Positions 1-7,596 of a DNA stretch of 64,000 nucleotides are shown one piece after another. This DNA comes from Ruminococcus sp. Its GTDB lineage: Bacteria > Bacillota > Clostridia > Oscillospirales > Ruminococcaceae. Below the pieces are notes generated by a model. That model had not been told where the DNA came from, searched no databases, and saw only the letters and a list, made by a program, of their open reading frames with translations. The position numbers and the translations under genes were made by a program. How positions within the stretch are numbered: position 1 is the first letter of the stretch; every line of letters starts with the position of its first letter. The stretch spans positions 62,001 to 126,000 of the forward strand of contig NZ_JAHZAX010000006.1 of the NCBI RefSeq assembly GCF_019423705.1, written 5' to 3'.

Positions 1-1001
1 ATAGGTATATCCTGCGACCAGTCGTAAGACTCTTTGTAAAGCTTGAAAGCCGTTTGTGCGATCTTTACGCCGTCGCTTGTGGGCGATGAAAGTTTGCATT
101 GCCGTGTAAATCGCCTGAGCTTGCTGTCTCTTATGCCCACCGATACCCCCATTGCCTTGAAGCCGTGCTTTCTCAGCCGTGAAGCCACGCTTTCCGCCAG
201 CGCAAAGGTGAGTATCTTCACGTCGCCGTCATTCATAAGGTCACGATAAGATGTGGTTCCGTTGGATATTGACTTTATCGCACGCTCCTCATTCTGATAC
301 TGCACTGGTGTCTCGTCAAGACCGTTTGCATAGCGATAAAGATACACGCCCCATTTGCCAAGCCAAGTCTCGAGATACTGCGGCGGAGTTTGCGCCAGCT
401 GCCCGATAGTCTTTACGCCCTTTGAAGCAAGCTTTTTCGCCGTCGCCTGCCCAACATAAAGCAGGTCGGCGGCAGGCAGCCCCCATATCTTCTCACGAAA
501 GTCCTCACGCAAAATAACAGTCGTGCCGTCGGGCTTTTTCATATCCGAACCCAGCTTTGCGAAAATCTTGTTGAAGCTTGCCCCAACGGACACAGTTATG
601 CCCAGCTCTTTTTTCACCGTCTCCCTTATCTCGTCGGCGACTTCCTTGATATCACGGCGAGTGCAAGTCACGTCAAGCCAACATTCGTCAATGCCAAAAG
701 GCTCAATGCGGTCGGTGTATCTGTCATAGATATCGTGCGCCGCCTTTGAATACTGCAAGTAAATGTCATAATGTGGCGGAACTGTCACAAGCTCGGGACA
801 TTTCAGCTTTGCCTGCCAAATGGTTTCTCCCGTCTTGACGCCCATAGCCTTTGCAGCCTCATTTTTCGCAAGGATTATGCCGTGGCGCTCTTCCTCATTT
901 CCCGTCACCGCAACGCACTTGCCCTTTAGCGCAGGGTTTATCCGACACTCGATAGACGCATAACAATTGTTTATGTCAACGTGAAGCACGCTCCTGTCCA
1001 T
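1..1001 (-). CDS. dinB: Y-family DNA polymerase IV (DinB-like), 3' end cut by window edge
   Basis: An error-prone translesion DNA polymerase that copies past damaged bases. Reading the minus strand from the ATG at 999-1001 gives 333 codons with no stop, so the C-terminus lies outside the window. The N-terminus MDRSVLHVDINNCYASIE carries the first catalytic aspartate. The second acidic motif is GIDECWLDVT near residue 105, followed by the conserved VSVGASFNKIFAKLGSDMKK. A helix-hairpin-helix thumb region (LPAADLLYVGQATAKKL) and the start of the little-finger domain follow. GGAGGGA at 1007-1013 fixes the start. It appears monocistronic with its own sigma-A promoter, whose spacer carries a possible LexA box. 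The motif fit is very good; DinB versus a UvrX/UmuC-type paralogue cannot be settled without the C-terminus. Confidence 0.93.
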   Translation of the reverse strand, partial: MDRSVLHVDINNCYASIECRINPALKGKCVAVTGNEEERHGIILAKNEAAKAMGVKTGETIWQAKLKCPELVTVPPHYDIYLQYSKAAHDIYDRYTDRIEPFGIDECWLDVTCTRRDIKEVADEIRETVKKELGITVSVGASFNKIFAKLGSDMKKPDGTTVILREDFREKIWGLPAADLLYVGQATAKKLASKGVKTIGQLAQTPPQYLETWLGKWGVYLYRYANGLDETPVQYQNEERAIKSISNGTTSYRDLMNDGDVKILTFALAESVASRLRKHGFKAMGVSVGIRDSKLRRFTRQCKLSSPTSDGVKIAQTAFKLYKESYDWSQDIP

Positions 1002-1041
1002 TTTTATCCCTCCGAACATCTGTTTTGCATCTTATGGAACA

Positions 1042-1070
1042 ATTGTATCACAAAACAAGCGTTCTGTCAA
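1042..1070 (-). promoter_or_regulatory. Promoter of dinB with a possible LexA box
   Basis: The minus strand reads TTGACA (1065-1070), a 17-bp spacer and TACAAT (1042-1047). The spacer contains GAACGCTTGTTT (1053-1064), one base away from the Firmicute SOS core GAAC-N4-GTTC. LexA control is an inference. Confidence 0.7.
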
Positions 1071-1115
1071 CAGGAAAATCGAACAAATTTGCGTGCATAA
1101 TATATGTAAATAGAC

Positions 1116-1144
1116 AAAAAAAGAAGACCGCCGAAGCGATCTTC
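1116..1144 (-). terminator. Intrinsic terminator after the transglutaminase-like gene
   Basis: On the minus strand, GAAGATCGC and GCGGTCTTC pair around a TTCG loop and are followed by seven T. It lies just downstream of the stop at 1180. Confidence 0.85.
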
Positions 1145-1179
1145 ATAAATCAGTATTGTAGTGAGGTCAAATGCAGAGC

Positions 1180-2466
1180 TTATACACCCTTAATGTACTT
1201 GCCCTTTACCTCATCATAAGTCTTACAGAAGCGGTCGTGAGAAATGTTTCCGCCCCAGCTCATATTGTCATCGACCTGTGGATCCATAACATAGACCTGT
1301 CCGTTTATCGTTACTTCCACCCACATATGATAACCGTATCCACCGGCAGCCATTGCGGTCATACCGTCAACAGTCTTTGCGCTGTAACCGATGTAATTGA
1401 GCATTGCGGCATAAACGTAAGAATACTCCGTGCAAGTGCCGTAGCCCTCTTCAAGGACAGCTTGAACAGGCTTTGACCAGCCGCCGTAAGCATAATAAGT
1501 GTTCTTTATAAGATAATCATAGCAAGCCAGCGCCTTCTGATAGCCCGTCATATCGTCCGTGACGATCTTTGCAAGGTACTTTCTCAAGATCTTGTCCTCA
1601 TTGCCATTGAGTGTGGCATTTGGGACAAGCGCCGCTGAATTAAGTCTTGACTCAGGGGTCTTGCCATTGTCAACAGGCTTAACAGTCGTAGTTGTCGGCT
1701 TCTTTGTGGTAGTTGTTGGAGCAGAAGTCGTTGTCTGCTTTGGCGTTGTAGTTGTGGTCACAGAAGTCTTGACTGTTGTAGTTGTGGCAGAAGTCGTCTC
1801 CGAAGCCGAAGCCTTTGTTGTGGTGGTCGTCTTAGTAGTTGTGGTGGTCTCAGCAGATGTTGAAACAGTCTGCGAGGTCGTCTCCGCAGCAGTCTCGCTT
1901 GTTGCAGGAGCAGAAGTCGTAGTTGTCTCCGGCTCAGTCTCCGAAGGGGTCGTCTCGGCGGAAGTCGTAAGGCTTGTACGCTTTGTCTCGCCAACGTTTG
2001 CCTTGTTTATGTTGCTGACAGACATTTTTGTTCCAGTCAGCACAGCAGGAGCAGTCGTCACGATCTCGGAAGCGCTCTGAGAAGCTGTCACAGAAGCAGG
2101 AAGCTCTGAAACAGGTATAGTTGTCGTCACCGCAGGAACGGCCTCGGCAGCCGTCGAAGTTGTCGCCTCAGTTTTTGACTTCTTTGTGGCGGTCTCAGTC
2201 TTAACAGCCTTTGCCGCCTCAGTTTTTGAATCTTTAGATGTCTCCGTCGCCGTGATCTCAGCAGAAGTCACATCGCCCATAACAGCGGCAGTAACAACAT
2301 TATCCTCTGTTACAACTTTCGCATTGTCGGGCGGAAGCACGTCGCAGGGCTTAATAACGGTCTTGTCGATAGCCGCAAAGCTCACAGCCGACACAGCGAT
2401 AACGCCGCAGGCAGAAAGCACAGCCATCGATCGTGAGATCCCAGATCTAAGATAACCCAATTTCAA
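1180..2466 (-). CDS. Secreted Thr-rich protein with C-terminal transglutaminase-like domain
   Basis: A 428-residue exported protein. Residues 1-31 form a signal peptide (basic start, hydrophobic core, SAVSFA cleavage region). Residues about 50-275 are low-complexity Thr/Ser/Ala/Glu with long TTTTT runs, typical of a wall-spanning linker. The C-terminal 150 residues form a transglutaminase-like cysteine-protease fold with a visible Cys (YGTCTEYSY), His (YGYHMWVEV) and Asp (VYVMDPQ) triad. Substrate is unknown; cell-wall peptide or protein processing is an inference. The start appears to be TTG at 2464-2466, close behind AAAGGAG (2471-2477). TTG at codon 3 would give better spacing, and ATG at codon 14 would shorten the signal peptide. 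No cell-wall sorting motif is visible. Confidence 0.85.
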   Translation of the reverse strand: MKLGYLRSGISRSMAVLSACGVIAVSAVSFAAIDKTVIKPCDVLPPDNAKVVTEDNVVTAAVMGDVTSAEITATETSKDSKTEAAKAVKTETATKKSKTEATTSTAAEAVPAVTTTIPVSELPASVTASQSASEIVTTAPAVLTGTKMSVSNINKANVGETKRTSLTTSAETTPSETEPETTTTSAPATSETAAETTSQTVSTSAETTTTTKTTTTTKASASETTSATTTTVKTSVTTTTTPKQTTTSAPTTTTKKPTTTTVKPVDNGKTPESRLNSAALVPNATLNGNEDKILRKYLAKIVTDDMTGYQKALACYDYLIKNTYYAYGGWSKPVQAVLEEGYGTCTEYSYVYAAMLNYIGYSAKTVDGMTAMAAGGYGYHMWVEVTINGQVYVMDPQVDDNMSWGGNISHDRFCKTYDEVKGKYIKGV

Positions 2467-2530
2467 AACGCTCCTTTCGTGTATTTCGTATATTCCTAAA
2501 GTTACATTTATTCATAATAAACTATCTAAC

Positions 2531-2559
2531 ATTATAAACAATTCTATTACAAATGTCAA
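2531..2559 (-). promoter_or_regulatory. Sigma-A promoter for the transglutaminase-like gene
   Basis: The minus strand shows TTGACA (2554-2559), a 17-bp spacer and TATAAT (2531-2536), a consensus promoter about 65 bp upstream of the start. Confidence 0.8.
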
Positions 2560-2801
2560 GGCTGCGTGTAATCAAATTGTAATTTTGAACACGTTTTCGT
2601 TGCCGTTTGTGTACTGTTTATGAACACTAGGTTACATCACCTGTACATTTTGATTGCAGTATCCACAAAAATGGCGGCGATTTCTTTGCACTTTGAACAA
2701 ATTTATTAAAACTTGTATTAATAATACCAAAAAAGGGACAGCTAATTAACAAACTGCCGCAAAACCTAGTATTTCTTGTCCAACTATACAAATAATCAGC
2801 C

Positions 2802-2940
2802 AAAAAAGAACGCAGACCCGAAAGCCTGCGTTCCTCAGAAGTATATGAAGTATATATGGAGAAAAAAGTATATGTAGTATTCATTCTCGGAAACTCTTTT
2901 TGTTCCCTTACCTTTGATTATATATTACCCGACCTATGTG
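2802..2940 (-). ncRNA. Candidate short transcript with its own promoter and terminator
   Basis: The 568-bp gap between 2467 and 3034 holds no convincing gene. On the minus strand a TATAAT-like box (near 2915-2925) with a weak CTGTCA box 16 bp upstream is followed by about 100 nt. A perfect 8-bp hairpin then follows, GAACGCAG (2808-2815) with CTGCGTTC (2826-2833), ending in six T. No adjacent gene needs this terminator, because the upstream DUF624 gene has its own near 3000. A short transcript of about 100-120 nt is therefore plausible. An 85-codon frame through here is AT-rich without family features and reads through the hairpin, so I do not call it coding. Confidence 0.35.
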
Positions 2941-2995
2941 ACAGTTTTATGACAGACTGCTGAAAAAATCGTACAATTTGCACGTCTGCAAATAC

Positions 2996-3027
2996 AAAAA
3001 AGCCGCCGCAGCATTATGCCGCAGCGA
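2996..3027 (-). terminator. Imperfect hairpin terminator after the DUF624 gene
   Basis: A GC-rich imperfect stem centred on GCATTATGC lies just after the stop codon at 3035 and is followed on the minus strand by six T. Confidence 0.6.
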
Positions 3028-3034
3028 CGTTGCA

Positions 3035-3853
3035 TCACGATATAGTCTTGCCCTTTTTCCTGCTCTGCTTGTTCTGAACAGGGGTCTCCTCGGCAGCCTT
3101 GTCCTCGAAAAGCTGCTCGTCAGGGTCGGCGTTCTTGTATGCGAACTCAGGGTTCTCCTCGCCCCTCTGATCGTAGTATGGCTGGATAACGTGCTTTCTG
3201 ATAACAGGATAGCAGTTAAAGCAGGTCACGAAACAGATGAAGGAAAGCGGCCAGATCGGCAGGATAAACAGCGAATAAGGTAGGAACAGATATACCAGCA
3301 CCAGCACGATAAGGGACACCAGCAGCGTCCACAATGACTGTTTAAGCCCAAGGCTCACAAGATAAAACGAGTTCTTGATGATCTGCTTCATTTTCAGATT
3401 GGTGGAGCTTATCATAATGTAGATGTAAAAATGCATCATAAAGAACACGATAAGACAGCTTATGCACAGCACGAAGGGAATGTAGATCATCGAATTCTGT
3501 TCAGCCCAGTATTTGTACATCGGTATGCCCACGATAAATCCTGCGGCGAAAATAATATCCACAATGCCCATTCCGAGGCCCTGCTTGAAATTTTTCTTGA
3601 ATGAATCCAAGAAATCGTGCAGCAGAAAAGCATTTCGCTCTTGAGAATAATTGCGGCAGACCTTTGTCATCGCCGCCGTTGCAGGTCCGAATGTTATCAC
3701 AGGGATACAAAAGACCACATAAAGCAGGTTGAGTTCCATAAGCTTCCACATATGCCTGCCGTATATCTCAAAGAACTTGAAAATGCCCTTTTTCTCCTGG
3801 GGGGCTTTAAGTACGCCCCTGCCGGGTGTATTATAGTTTCCAAATAACGCCAT
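3035..3853 (-). CDS. DUF624/YesL-like integral membrane protein
   Basis: A 272-residue membrane protein resembling the DUF624 (YesL) family, often found near carbohydrate-uptake genes but of unknown function. It starts MALFGNYNTPGRGV; the segment FFEIYGRHMWKLMELNLLYVVFCIPVITFGPATAAM with a TM helix and a conserved PATAAM turn is typical of the family. About five hydrophobic helices follow, then a hydrophilic, charged tail rich in Glu and Lys (about residues 230-272). The ATG at 3851-3853 is chosen because AAGGAG lies at 3861-3866; a longer reading to 3967 would overlap the upstream gene. It is the last gene of a likely proC/SpoIIM-like/DUF624 run (gaps of 48 and 77 bp). Confidence 0.8.
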   Translation of the reverse strand: MALFGNYNTPGRGVLKAPQEKKGIFKFFEIYGRHMWKLMELNLLYVVFCIPVITFGPATAAMTKVCRNYSQERNAFLLHDFLDSFKKNFKQGLGMGIVDIIFAAGFIVGIPMYKYWAEQNSMIYIPFVLCISCLIVFFMMHFYIYIMISSTNLKMKQIIKNSFYLVSLGLKQSLWTLLVSLIVLVLVYLFLPYSLFILPIWPLSFICFVTCFNCYPVIRKHVIQPYYDQRGEENPEFAYKNADPDEQLFEDKAAEETPVQNKQSRKKGKTIS

Positions 3854-3930
3854 TATAATGCTCCTTAATTTTAAGACCAAGCCAGTCTTTATTATCCCCA
3901 AGAAATGCCTTTCGGCTACCCTAATATTTT

Positions 3931-4530
3931 TTAGAAAAATTCCGATACAAGCAGCGTGCTGAGACATTCCACAGCCGCCGCCACAGCTAACACAGCTTCA
4001 AGCGTGAGAAATTTCGCAAGATAAAGCCGCAGGGCTTCACGCAGACCGCTTTCCTGCCTGTCAGAAAGAGTGACCCGAAGCAGCATATCAGACATAACCA
4101 CAGCTTCTCTTGCCCCGAAAGCCAGCGCCGCCGAAGTTATCACCGCCGACGGAAGAATAAGCGCCGCCGAGTAAGCTATCCCCTGCCTGCCCATATCCGC
4201 ATAAAGCTGACACATCGCCACGCCGCAGCCCATTCCCTTTAAAACGAGCACGCCCACGGCGAAAGGCTGTCCCACCGCCGAAAAGCCCAGCAGGAACACC
4301 GCCAGCATATACACAGTTGAGCCGGCAAAAGCTTTCACCATAATGCTGCCAAGCTCCCCCGACTGCCGCAGGCTTAAAAATCCGCTCTGAAACACAGCCA
4401 GCCTTGAAAGCACCGCTCCGTCCATAAAGCAGAACGTCAGCGTGCCCATAAGCGCACCAAGCAGCACCGCACCCATAAGAAATGCGAAAAATCCGGGCTT
4501 ATACGTCACGGCATTTGTCCGTCCGACCAT
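3931..4530 (-). CDS. SpoIIM-like membrane protein
   Basis: A 199-residue protein with about five hydrophobic helices, matching the SpoIIM (stage II sporulation protein M) domain pattern: an N-terminal helix FLMGAVLLGALMGTLTF, a polar loop, then helices containing GFSAVGQPFAVGVLVLKGMGCG. In endospore formers SpoIIM helps peptidoglycan remodelling during engulfment, but SpoIIM-domain proteins also occur in non-sporulators. The start ATG at 4528-4530 follows AGGAGTGATGTATA. It lies 48 bp downstream of proC on the same strand, an unusual partner. The family assignment is from helix pattern and the GG/FF-rich signatures, so moderate certainty. Confidence 0.7.
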   Translation of the reverse strand: MVGRTNAVTYKPGFFAFLMGAVLLGALMGTLTFCFMDGAVLSRLAVFQSGFLSLRQSGELGSIMVKAFAGSTVYMLAVFLLGFSAVGQPFAVGVLVLKGMGCGVAMCQLYADMGRQGIAYSAALILPSAVITSAALAFGAREAVVMSDMLLRVTLSDRQESGLREALRLYLAKFLTLEAVLAVAAAVECLSTLLVSEFF

Positions 4531-4578
4531 TATACATCACTCCTTTGAGTAATGTATATGCGCCCGCTGTATTTTTAA

Positions 4579-5379
4579 TTACTTTGAAAGCTCGTAAGCA
4601 CGCTTTGTGCAGGCCTTGCAGCACTCCTCAACAGCCTTTGCAAGACCGCCCTCACGGAGCTTTTCAAGTCCTGCGATAGTTGTGCCGCCCTTTGAGGATA
4701 CCATTTCGATAAGCTCGTCAAGGCTCTTTCCGCTGTCTGTTATCATCTTTGCCGAGCCGATAAGCGATTTTGCAAAGAGGTCTCTCGCAACGGTCTCGTC
4801 AATGTCAACGCTCTTTGCGTACTCAACGAAAGCCTGCGCATAAAGATAGATAAACGCAGGTGAAGAGCCGTTTATTGCGATTATCTCCTTCATCTTGTCC
4901 TTTGAGATAACAGCGTACATTCCGCAGCTTCCGAAAATCTTGCACACAAGTGCGAACTCGTCATCTGAAACGCTGTCAGAACGTGAAAGCGCCGTTGCGC
5001 CCTCGCCGAGAAGCAGCGGAGTATTCGGCATAACCAGCACGACTTTTGCGCCAGCGACAGTCTTTGAAGCGATGTAATCGTCCGTTATACCAGCGCAGAT
5101 CGACACGATAACTGTATCTTTCGTGACAGCATTTGCTATCTCGTCAAGCACCTCGTCAAGCTGCTGGGGCTTGATAGCGAGAAAAACGTACTGACACTTT
5201 TCAACGACCTCAGCGCAATTTCCGCACTTGATCGTTCCAAGCTCGTCGAGCCTTTCAAGTATGGGTGCATATTTGTCGAAAGCGTGAAGCTGGATATCCT
5301 TGCCCATTTCGCTTCCTGCAATGCCCTTCATAATGGCGTAGCCCATATTGCCTGCGCCTATAAAACCAACATTTATCAT
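4579..5379 (-). CDS. proC: Pyrroline-5-carboxylate reductase
   Basis: Catalyses the NAD(P)H-dependent reduction of 1-pyrroline-5-carboxylate to L-proline, the last step of proline synthesis, in the cytoplasm. The 266-residue protein has the normal family length. The N-terminal Rossmann motif is VGFIGAGNMGYAIMKG; the NADPH-domain strand VFLAIKPQQLDEVL follows; the C-terminal dimerisation domain contains INGSSPAFIYLYAQAFVEYA and SSKGGTTIAGL, the family signature. The ATG at 5377-5379 is preferred to an upstream TTG at 5386-5388, which would sit only 2 nt from the AAAGG at 5391-5395. It is followed on the same strand by the SpoIIM-like gene. Confidence 0.96.
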   Translation of the reverse strand: MINVGFIGAGNMGYAIMKGIAGSEMGKDIQLHAFDKYAPILERLDELGTIKCGNCAEVVEKCQYVFLAIKPQQLDEVLDEIANAVTKDTVIVSICAGITDDYIASKTVAGAKVVLVMPNTPLLLGEGATALSRSDSVSDDEFALVCKIFGSCGMYAVISKDKMKEIIAINGSSPAFIYLYAQAFVEYAKSVDIDETVARDLFAKSLIGSAKMITDSGKSLDELIEMVSSKGGTTIAGLEKLREGGLAKAVEECCKACTKRAYELSK

Positions 5380-5529
5380 ATAAAACAAGACCTTTCAATA
5401 GCATTTTGCCTTAAAAATAACTTAATTTTAATTATACACTATTTTGCCCTTGATTTCAAGTGTTTCACCTAAATTTCACAAAGCTTTCCCCCGACCCATT
5501 GTGCAAATTCACTTTTCATACAAAATCGC

Positions 5530-5561
5530 ACAAATAAGCGGCGACCCTTTCAGACCGCCGC
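5530..5561 (-). terminator. Intrinsic terminator after folT
   Basis: On the minus strand GCGGCG and CGCCGC pair around a 12-nt loop, followed by TTATTTGT. It lies 22 bp after the folT stop. Confidence 0.7.
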
Positions 5562-5582
5562 AATCATCAATATCAAATTTAA

Positions 5583-6224
5583 TCAAACAGAAGTTTTAAC
5601 ACTATGTCCGAACTGATTTCTAACCTTTTCATAGGCAAACTTCACCGCAGGCAGGAACACCATAAGCAGCACAAGATCGACAGGGAGCTGAACGAGGTTC
5701 TTGATAACTCTTGGCGTGCAGTATGTAAGGAAACCGCTGAGACCTTCACGGGTGAAATTGGTGATACCGAAAGTTTTGTTCACATAAAGTGTGTACAGGA
5801 AATAGGAATTAAGGCCGATATTGCAAAACAGTATAACAGCCGTTCTTGCAATGGCTATTCTTACAAAGCTCTGCACCTTTTTGTTGTTAAAATCGCACTT
5901 ATAGAGCAGGCAGCCGTAAATTATACCCGAAATTATTACCACCAGCGCAAGCTGCGGGCTGTAAGCTCTCGGCGACTTGTTCTGCACGATATAGCCGATA
6001 AAGTCAAGCAAAAACGTTGACGCACCGCATACCACGGGGCCGTAAAGCATACCGATAGTGCAAGTTGCAAGGAACGTTAAGCCTATCCTCAGATCGGGCG
6101 TTACCTCGATCGAGAACGACCTGATCGCAAATGCCAGAGCGATCAGTATTCCTGTTGTTGTGAGAGTTCTAAGGTCTTTCAGCGATTTGAAAGAATCATA
6201 GAACATTTTTCCAAAGCTCTTCAT
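5583..6224 (-). CDS. folT: Folate ECF transporter, substrate-binding S component
   Basis: A 213-residue integral membrane protein with about six helices, resembling the FolT S component of energy-coupling-factor transporters, which binds folate and docks on the shared EcfAA'T module (not in this window). The N-terminus SLKDLRTLTTTGILIALAFAIRSFSIEVTPDLRIGLTFL contains the polar and aliphatic pattern (the LRI/GF stretch) typical of ECF S components, followed by GMLYGPVVCGASTFLLDFIGY. The ATG at 6222-6224 follows AAAAGGAGGTAAAATT. Control is by the upstream tetrahydrofolate riboswitch and its terminator, which strongly supports folate as substrate. Monocistronic, with a terminator right after it. 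Confidence 0.88.
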   Translation of the reverse strand: MKSFGKMFYDSFKSLKDLRTLTTTGILIALAFAIRSFSIEVTPDLRIGLTFLATCTIGMLYGPVVCGASTFLLDFIGYIVQNKSPRAYSPQLALVVIISGIIYGCLLYKCDFNNKKVQSFVRIAIARTAVILFCNIGLNSYFLYTLYVNKTFGITNFTREGLSGFLTYCTPRVIKNLVQLPVDLVLLMVFLPAVKFAYEKVRNQFGHSVKTSV

Positions 6225-6278
6225 AATTTTACCTCCTTTTATTCAATGCGAGCTTATCGCCTTGTGCATAACGGGAGC

Positions 6279-6327
6279 AAAAAAGCAGCCCTGCACTATA
6301 CCCGTATGGTATGTGCAGAAGCTGCCA
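6279..6327 (-). terminator. Riboswitch expression-platform terminator upstream of folT
   Basis: On the minus strand, between the THF aptamer and the folT start, GGCAGC-TTCTGCAC pairs with GTGCAG-G-GCTGC and is followed by six T. This is the expected off-state hairpin for transcriptional attenuation. Confidence 0.8.
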
Positions 6328-6351
6328 TAGAAAAGCTTCAATTACACATTC

Positions 6352-6449
6352 AGCGGGATGCGAAAACCGAACCGCAAAGGTTCTGCCTTTTTCGTTCCGA
6401 CGGCAACTCCCCGTCCGACGGACACTTAACGCTCAGTTTTCTACTCTGT
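6352..6449 (-). promoter_or_regulatory. Tetrahydrofolate (THF) riboswitch
   Basis: The minus strand reads GAGTAGA, then GCGTTAAGTG, a P3 arm, GGGAGTTGC, AACGAA and finally GCATCCCGCT. These match the conserved blocks of the class I THF aptamer as I remember them. Supporting helices: P2 is GAAAAC (minus strand, 6441-6436) with GTTTTC (6367-6362). P3 is TCCG-U-CGG with CCG-U-CGGA, and an AAGG/CCTT arm lies between. Location upstream of folT and an intrinsic terminator downstream fit transcriptional control by reduced folates. Confidence 0.88.
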
Positions 6450-6494
6450 AATATGTCAAGTCCACAATGGGACAAAACATCACTAAAAAGTGAA

Positions 6495-7457
6495 TTAGAA
6501 TGCTGTCTTATTAAGAATATCGTAAAGCTCGTCCTCGAAAGGCTTCTTCATAGAAAGAGCTTCCTGGATATCAACATCATAGATCTTGTTATCCTTCATA
6601 CCAACAACTCTATTGCCGATGCCCTGCTCGAGCAGCTCAACAGCGTGGTAACCCATCTGTGTTGCAACGACTCTGTCTCTTACTGTTGGAGAGCCGCCTC
6701 TCTGAACGTGGCCGAGAACTGTTGCTCTTGACTCGATGCCTGTAAGATCCTGAAGTGTTCTTGTGATGTATTCAGTCTTGCCGACACCCTCAGCAACAAC
6801 GATGATGAAGTGTGTCTTGCCAGACTTCTTAGTCTGCTCCATATTCTTAGCGATCTGATTAAGATCGAAAGGCTTTTCAGGAGTGATAACTGCCTCAGCG
6901 CCAACTGCAACGCCAACGTTGATAGCGATGTAGCCTGCGTTTCTGCCCATTACCTCAACAACAGAACATCTGTCGTGTGACTGTGCTGTGTCTCTGATCT
7001 TGTCGATCATTTCCATAGCTGTATTCATAGCTGTATCGTAACCGATCGTATACTCTGTGCAAGCGATATCATTATCAATAGTGCCTGGGAGGCCGATACA
7101 AGGTATACCCTGTGCTGAAAGGTCAGCCGCACCTCTGAACGAGCCGTCGCCGCCGATGACAACGATACCATCGAGACCCATTTCGAGACACTTGTCTCTG
7201 CCCTTCTTAACGCCTTCGATATCTCTGAATTCAGGACATCTTGCAGTATAAAGACAAGTACCGCCTCTCTGGATAATGCCCGAAACTGATCTTGCATTCA
7301 TTTCAATAACTTCGCCGTTAAGCAGACCGTTATATCCTCTCTGGATACCAACGACCTCCATACCCTTCTGAAGTGCTGCTCTGCAAACTGCTCTTACAGC
7401 AGCGTTCATTCCCGGAGCGTCTCCTCCGCTGGTCAATACGCCGATTTTCTTAGCCAT
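6495..7457 (-). CDS. pfkA: ATP-dependent 6-phosphofructokinase
   Basis: Phosphorylates fructose 6-phosphate to fructose 1,6-bisphosphate, the committed step of glycolysis. The 320-residue length equals that of the classical bacterial homotetramer. Visible motifs: MAKKIGVLTSGGDAPGMNAAVRA at the N-terminus, VIGGDGSFRGA (the GGDGS form is that of ATP rather than pyrophosphate enzymes), catalytic PGTIDNDI around residue 125, and VVEVMGRNAGYIA and VLGHVQRGGSPTVRDR for sugar-phosphate binding. The ATG at 7455-7457 is preceded by GGAGG. Codon choice is restricted, as expected for a highly expressed gene. Its promoter lies at 7516-7544. The folT riboswitch begins right after the stop, so the two genes are separate units. 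Confidence 0.97.
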   Translation of the reverse strand: MAKKIGVLTSGGDAPGMNAAVRAVCRAALQKGMEVVGIQRGYNGLLNGEVIEMNARSVSGIIQRGGTCLYTARCPEFRDIEGVKKGRDKCLEMGLDGIVVIGGDGSFRGAADLSAQGIPCIGLPGTIDNDIACTEYTIGYDTAMNTAMEMIDKIRDTAQSHDRCSVVEVMGRNAGYIAINVGVAVGAEAVITPEKPFDLNQIAKNMEQTKKSGKTHFIIVVAEGVGKTEYITRTLQDLTGIESRATVLGHVQRGGSPTVRDRVVATQMGYHAVELLEQGIGNRVVGMKDNKIYDVDIQEALSMKKPFEDELYDILNKTAF

Positions 7458-7515
7458 TTAAAATACCTCCAAATCAAGAAACAAATTCTTGTTACTTTCC
7501 TAATTATCCTTATCA

Positions 7516-7544
7516 AGCATAACACAAAGCCCCTGAATTGTCAA
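7516..7544 (-). promoter_or_regulatory. Promoter of pfkA, -35 box in a hairpin loop
   Basis: The minus strand has TTGACA (7539-7544), a 17-bp spacer and TATGCT (7516-7521). The -35 lies inside the loop of the palindrome ACAAAGCCC/GGGCTTTGT (about 7524-7552). That palindrome may also end transcription from the upstream gene. Confidence 0.7.
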
Positions 7545-7596
7545 GGGCTTTGTTTATTTTTTAACATTTTATTAAACACATTATAAAACGTTTTCG

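Noticed and set aside
1559..2080. Long plus-strand reading frame rich in Val (173 codons)
   Set aside because: It is the antisense shadow of the Thr-rich linker of the transglutaminase-like gene; ACA/ACT repeats read as Val runs on the other strand. No RBS or family feature.
2627..2884. 85-codon minus-strand frame
   Set aside because: Runs through the terminator hairpin at 2808-2833, AT-rich, no convincing domain; treated as part of a possible short non-coding transcript.
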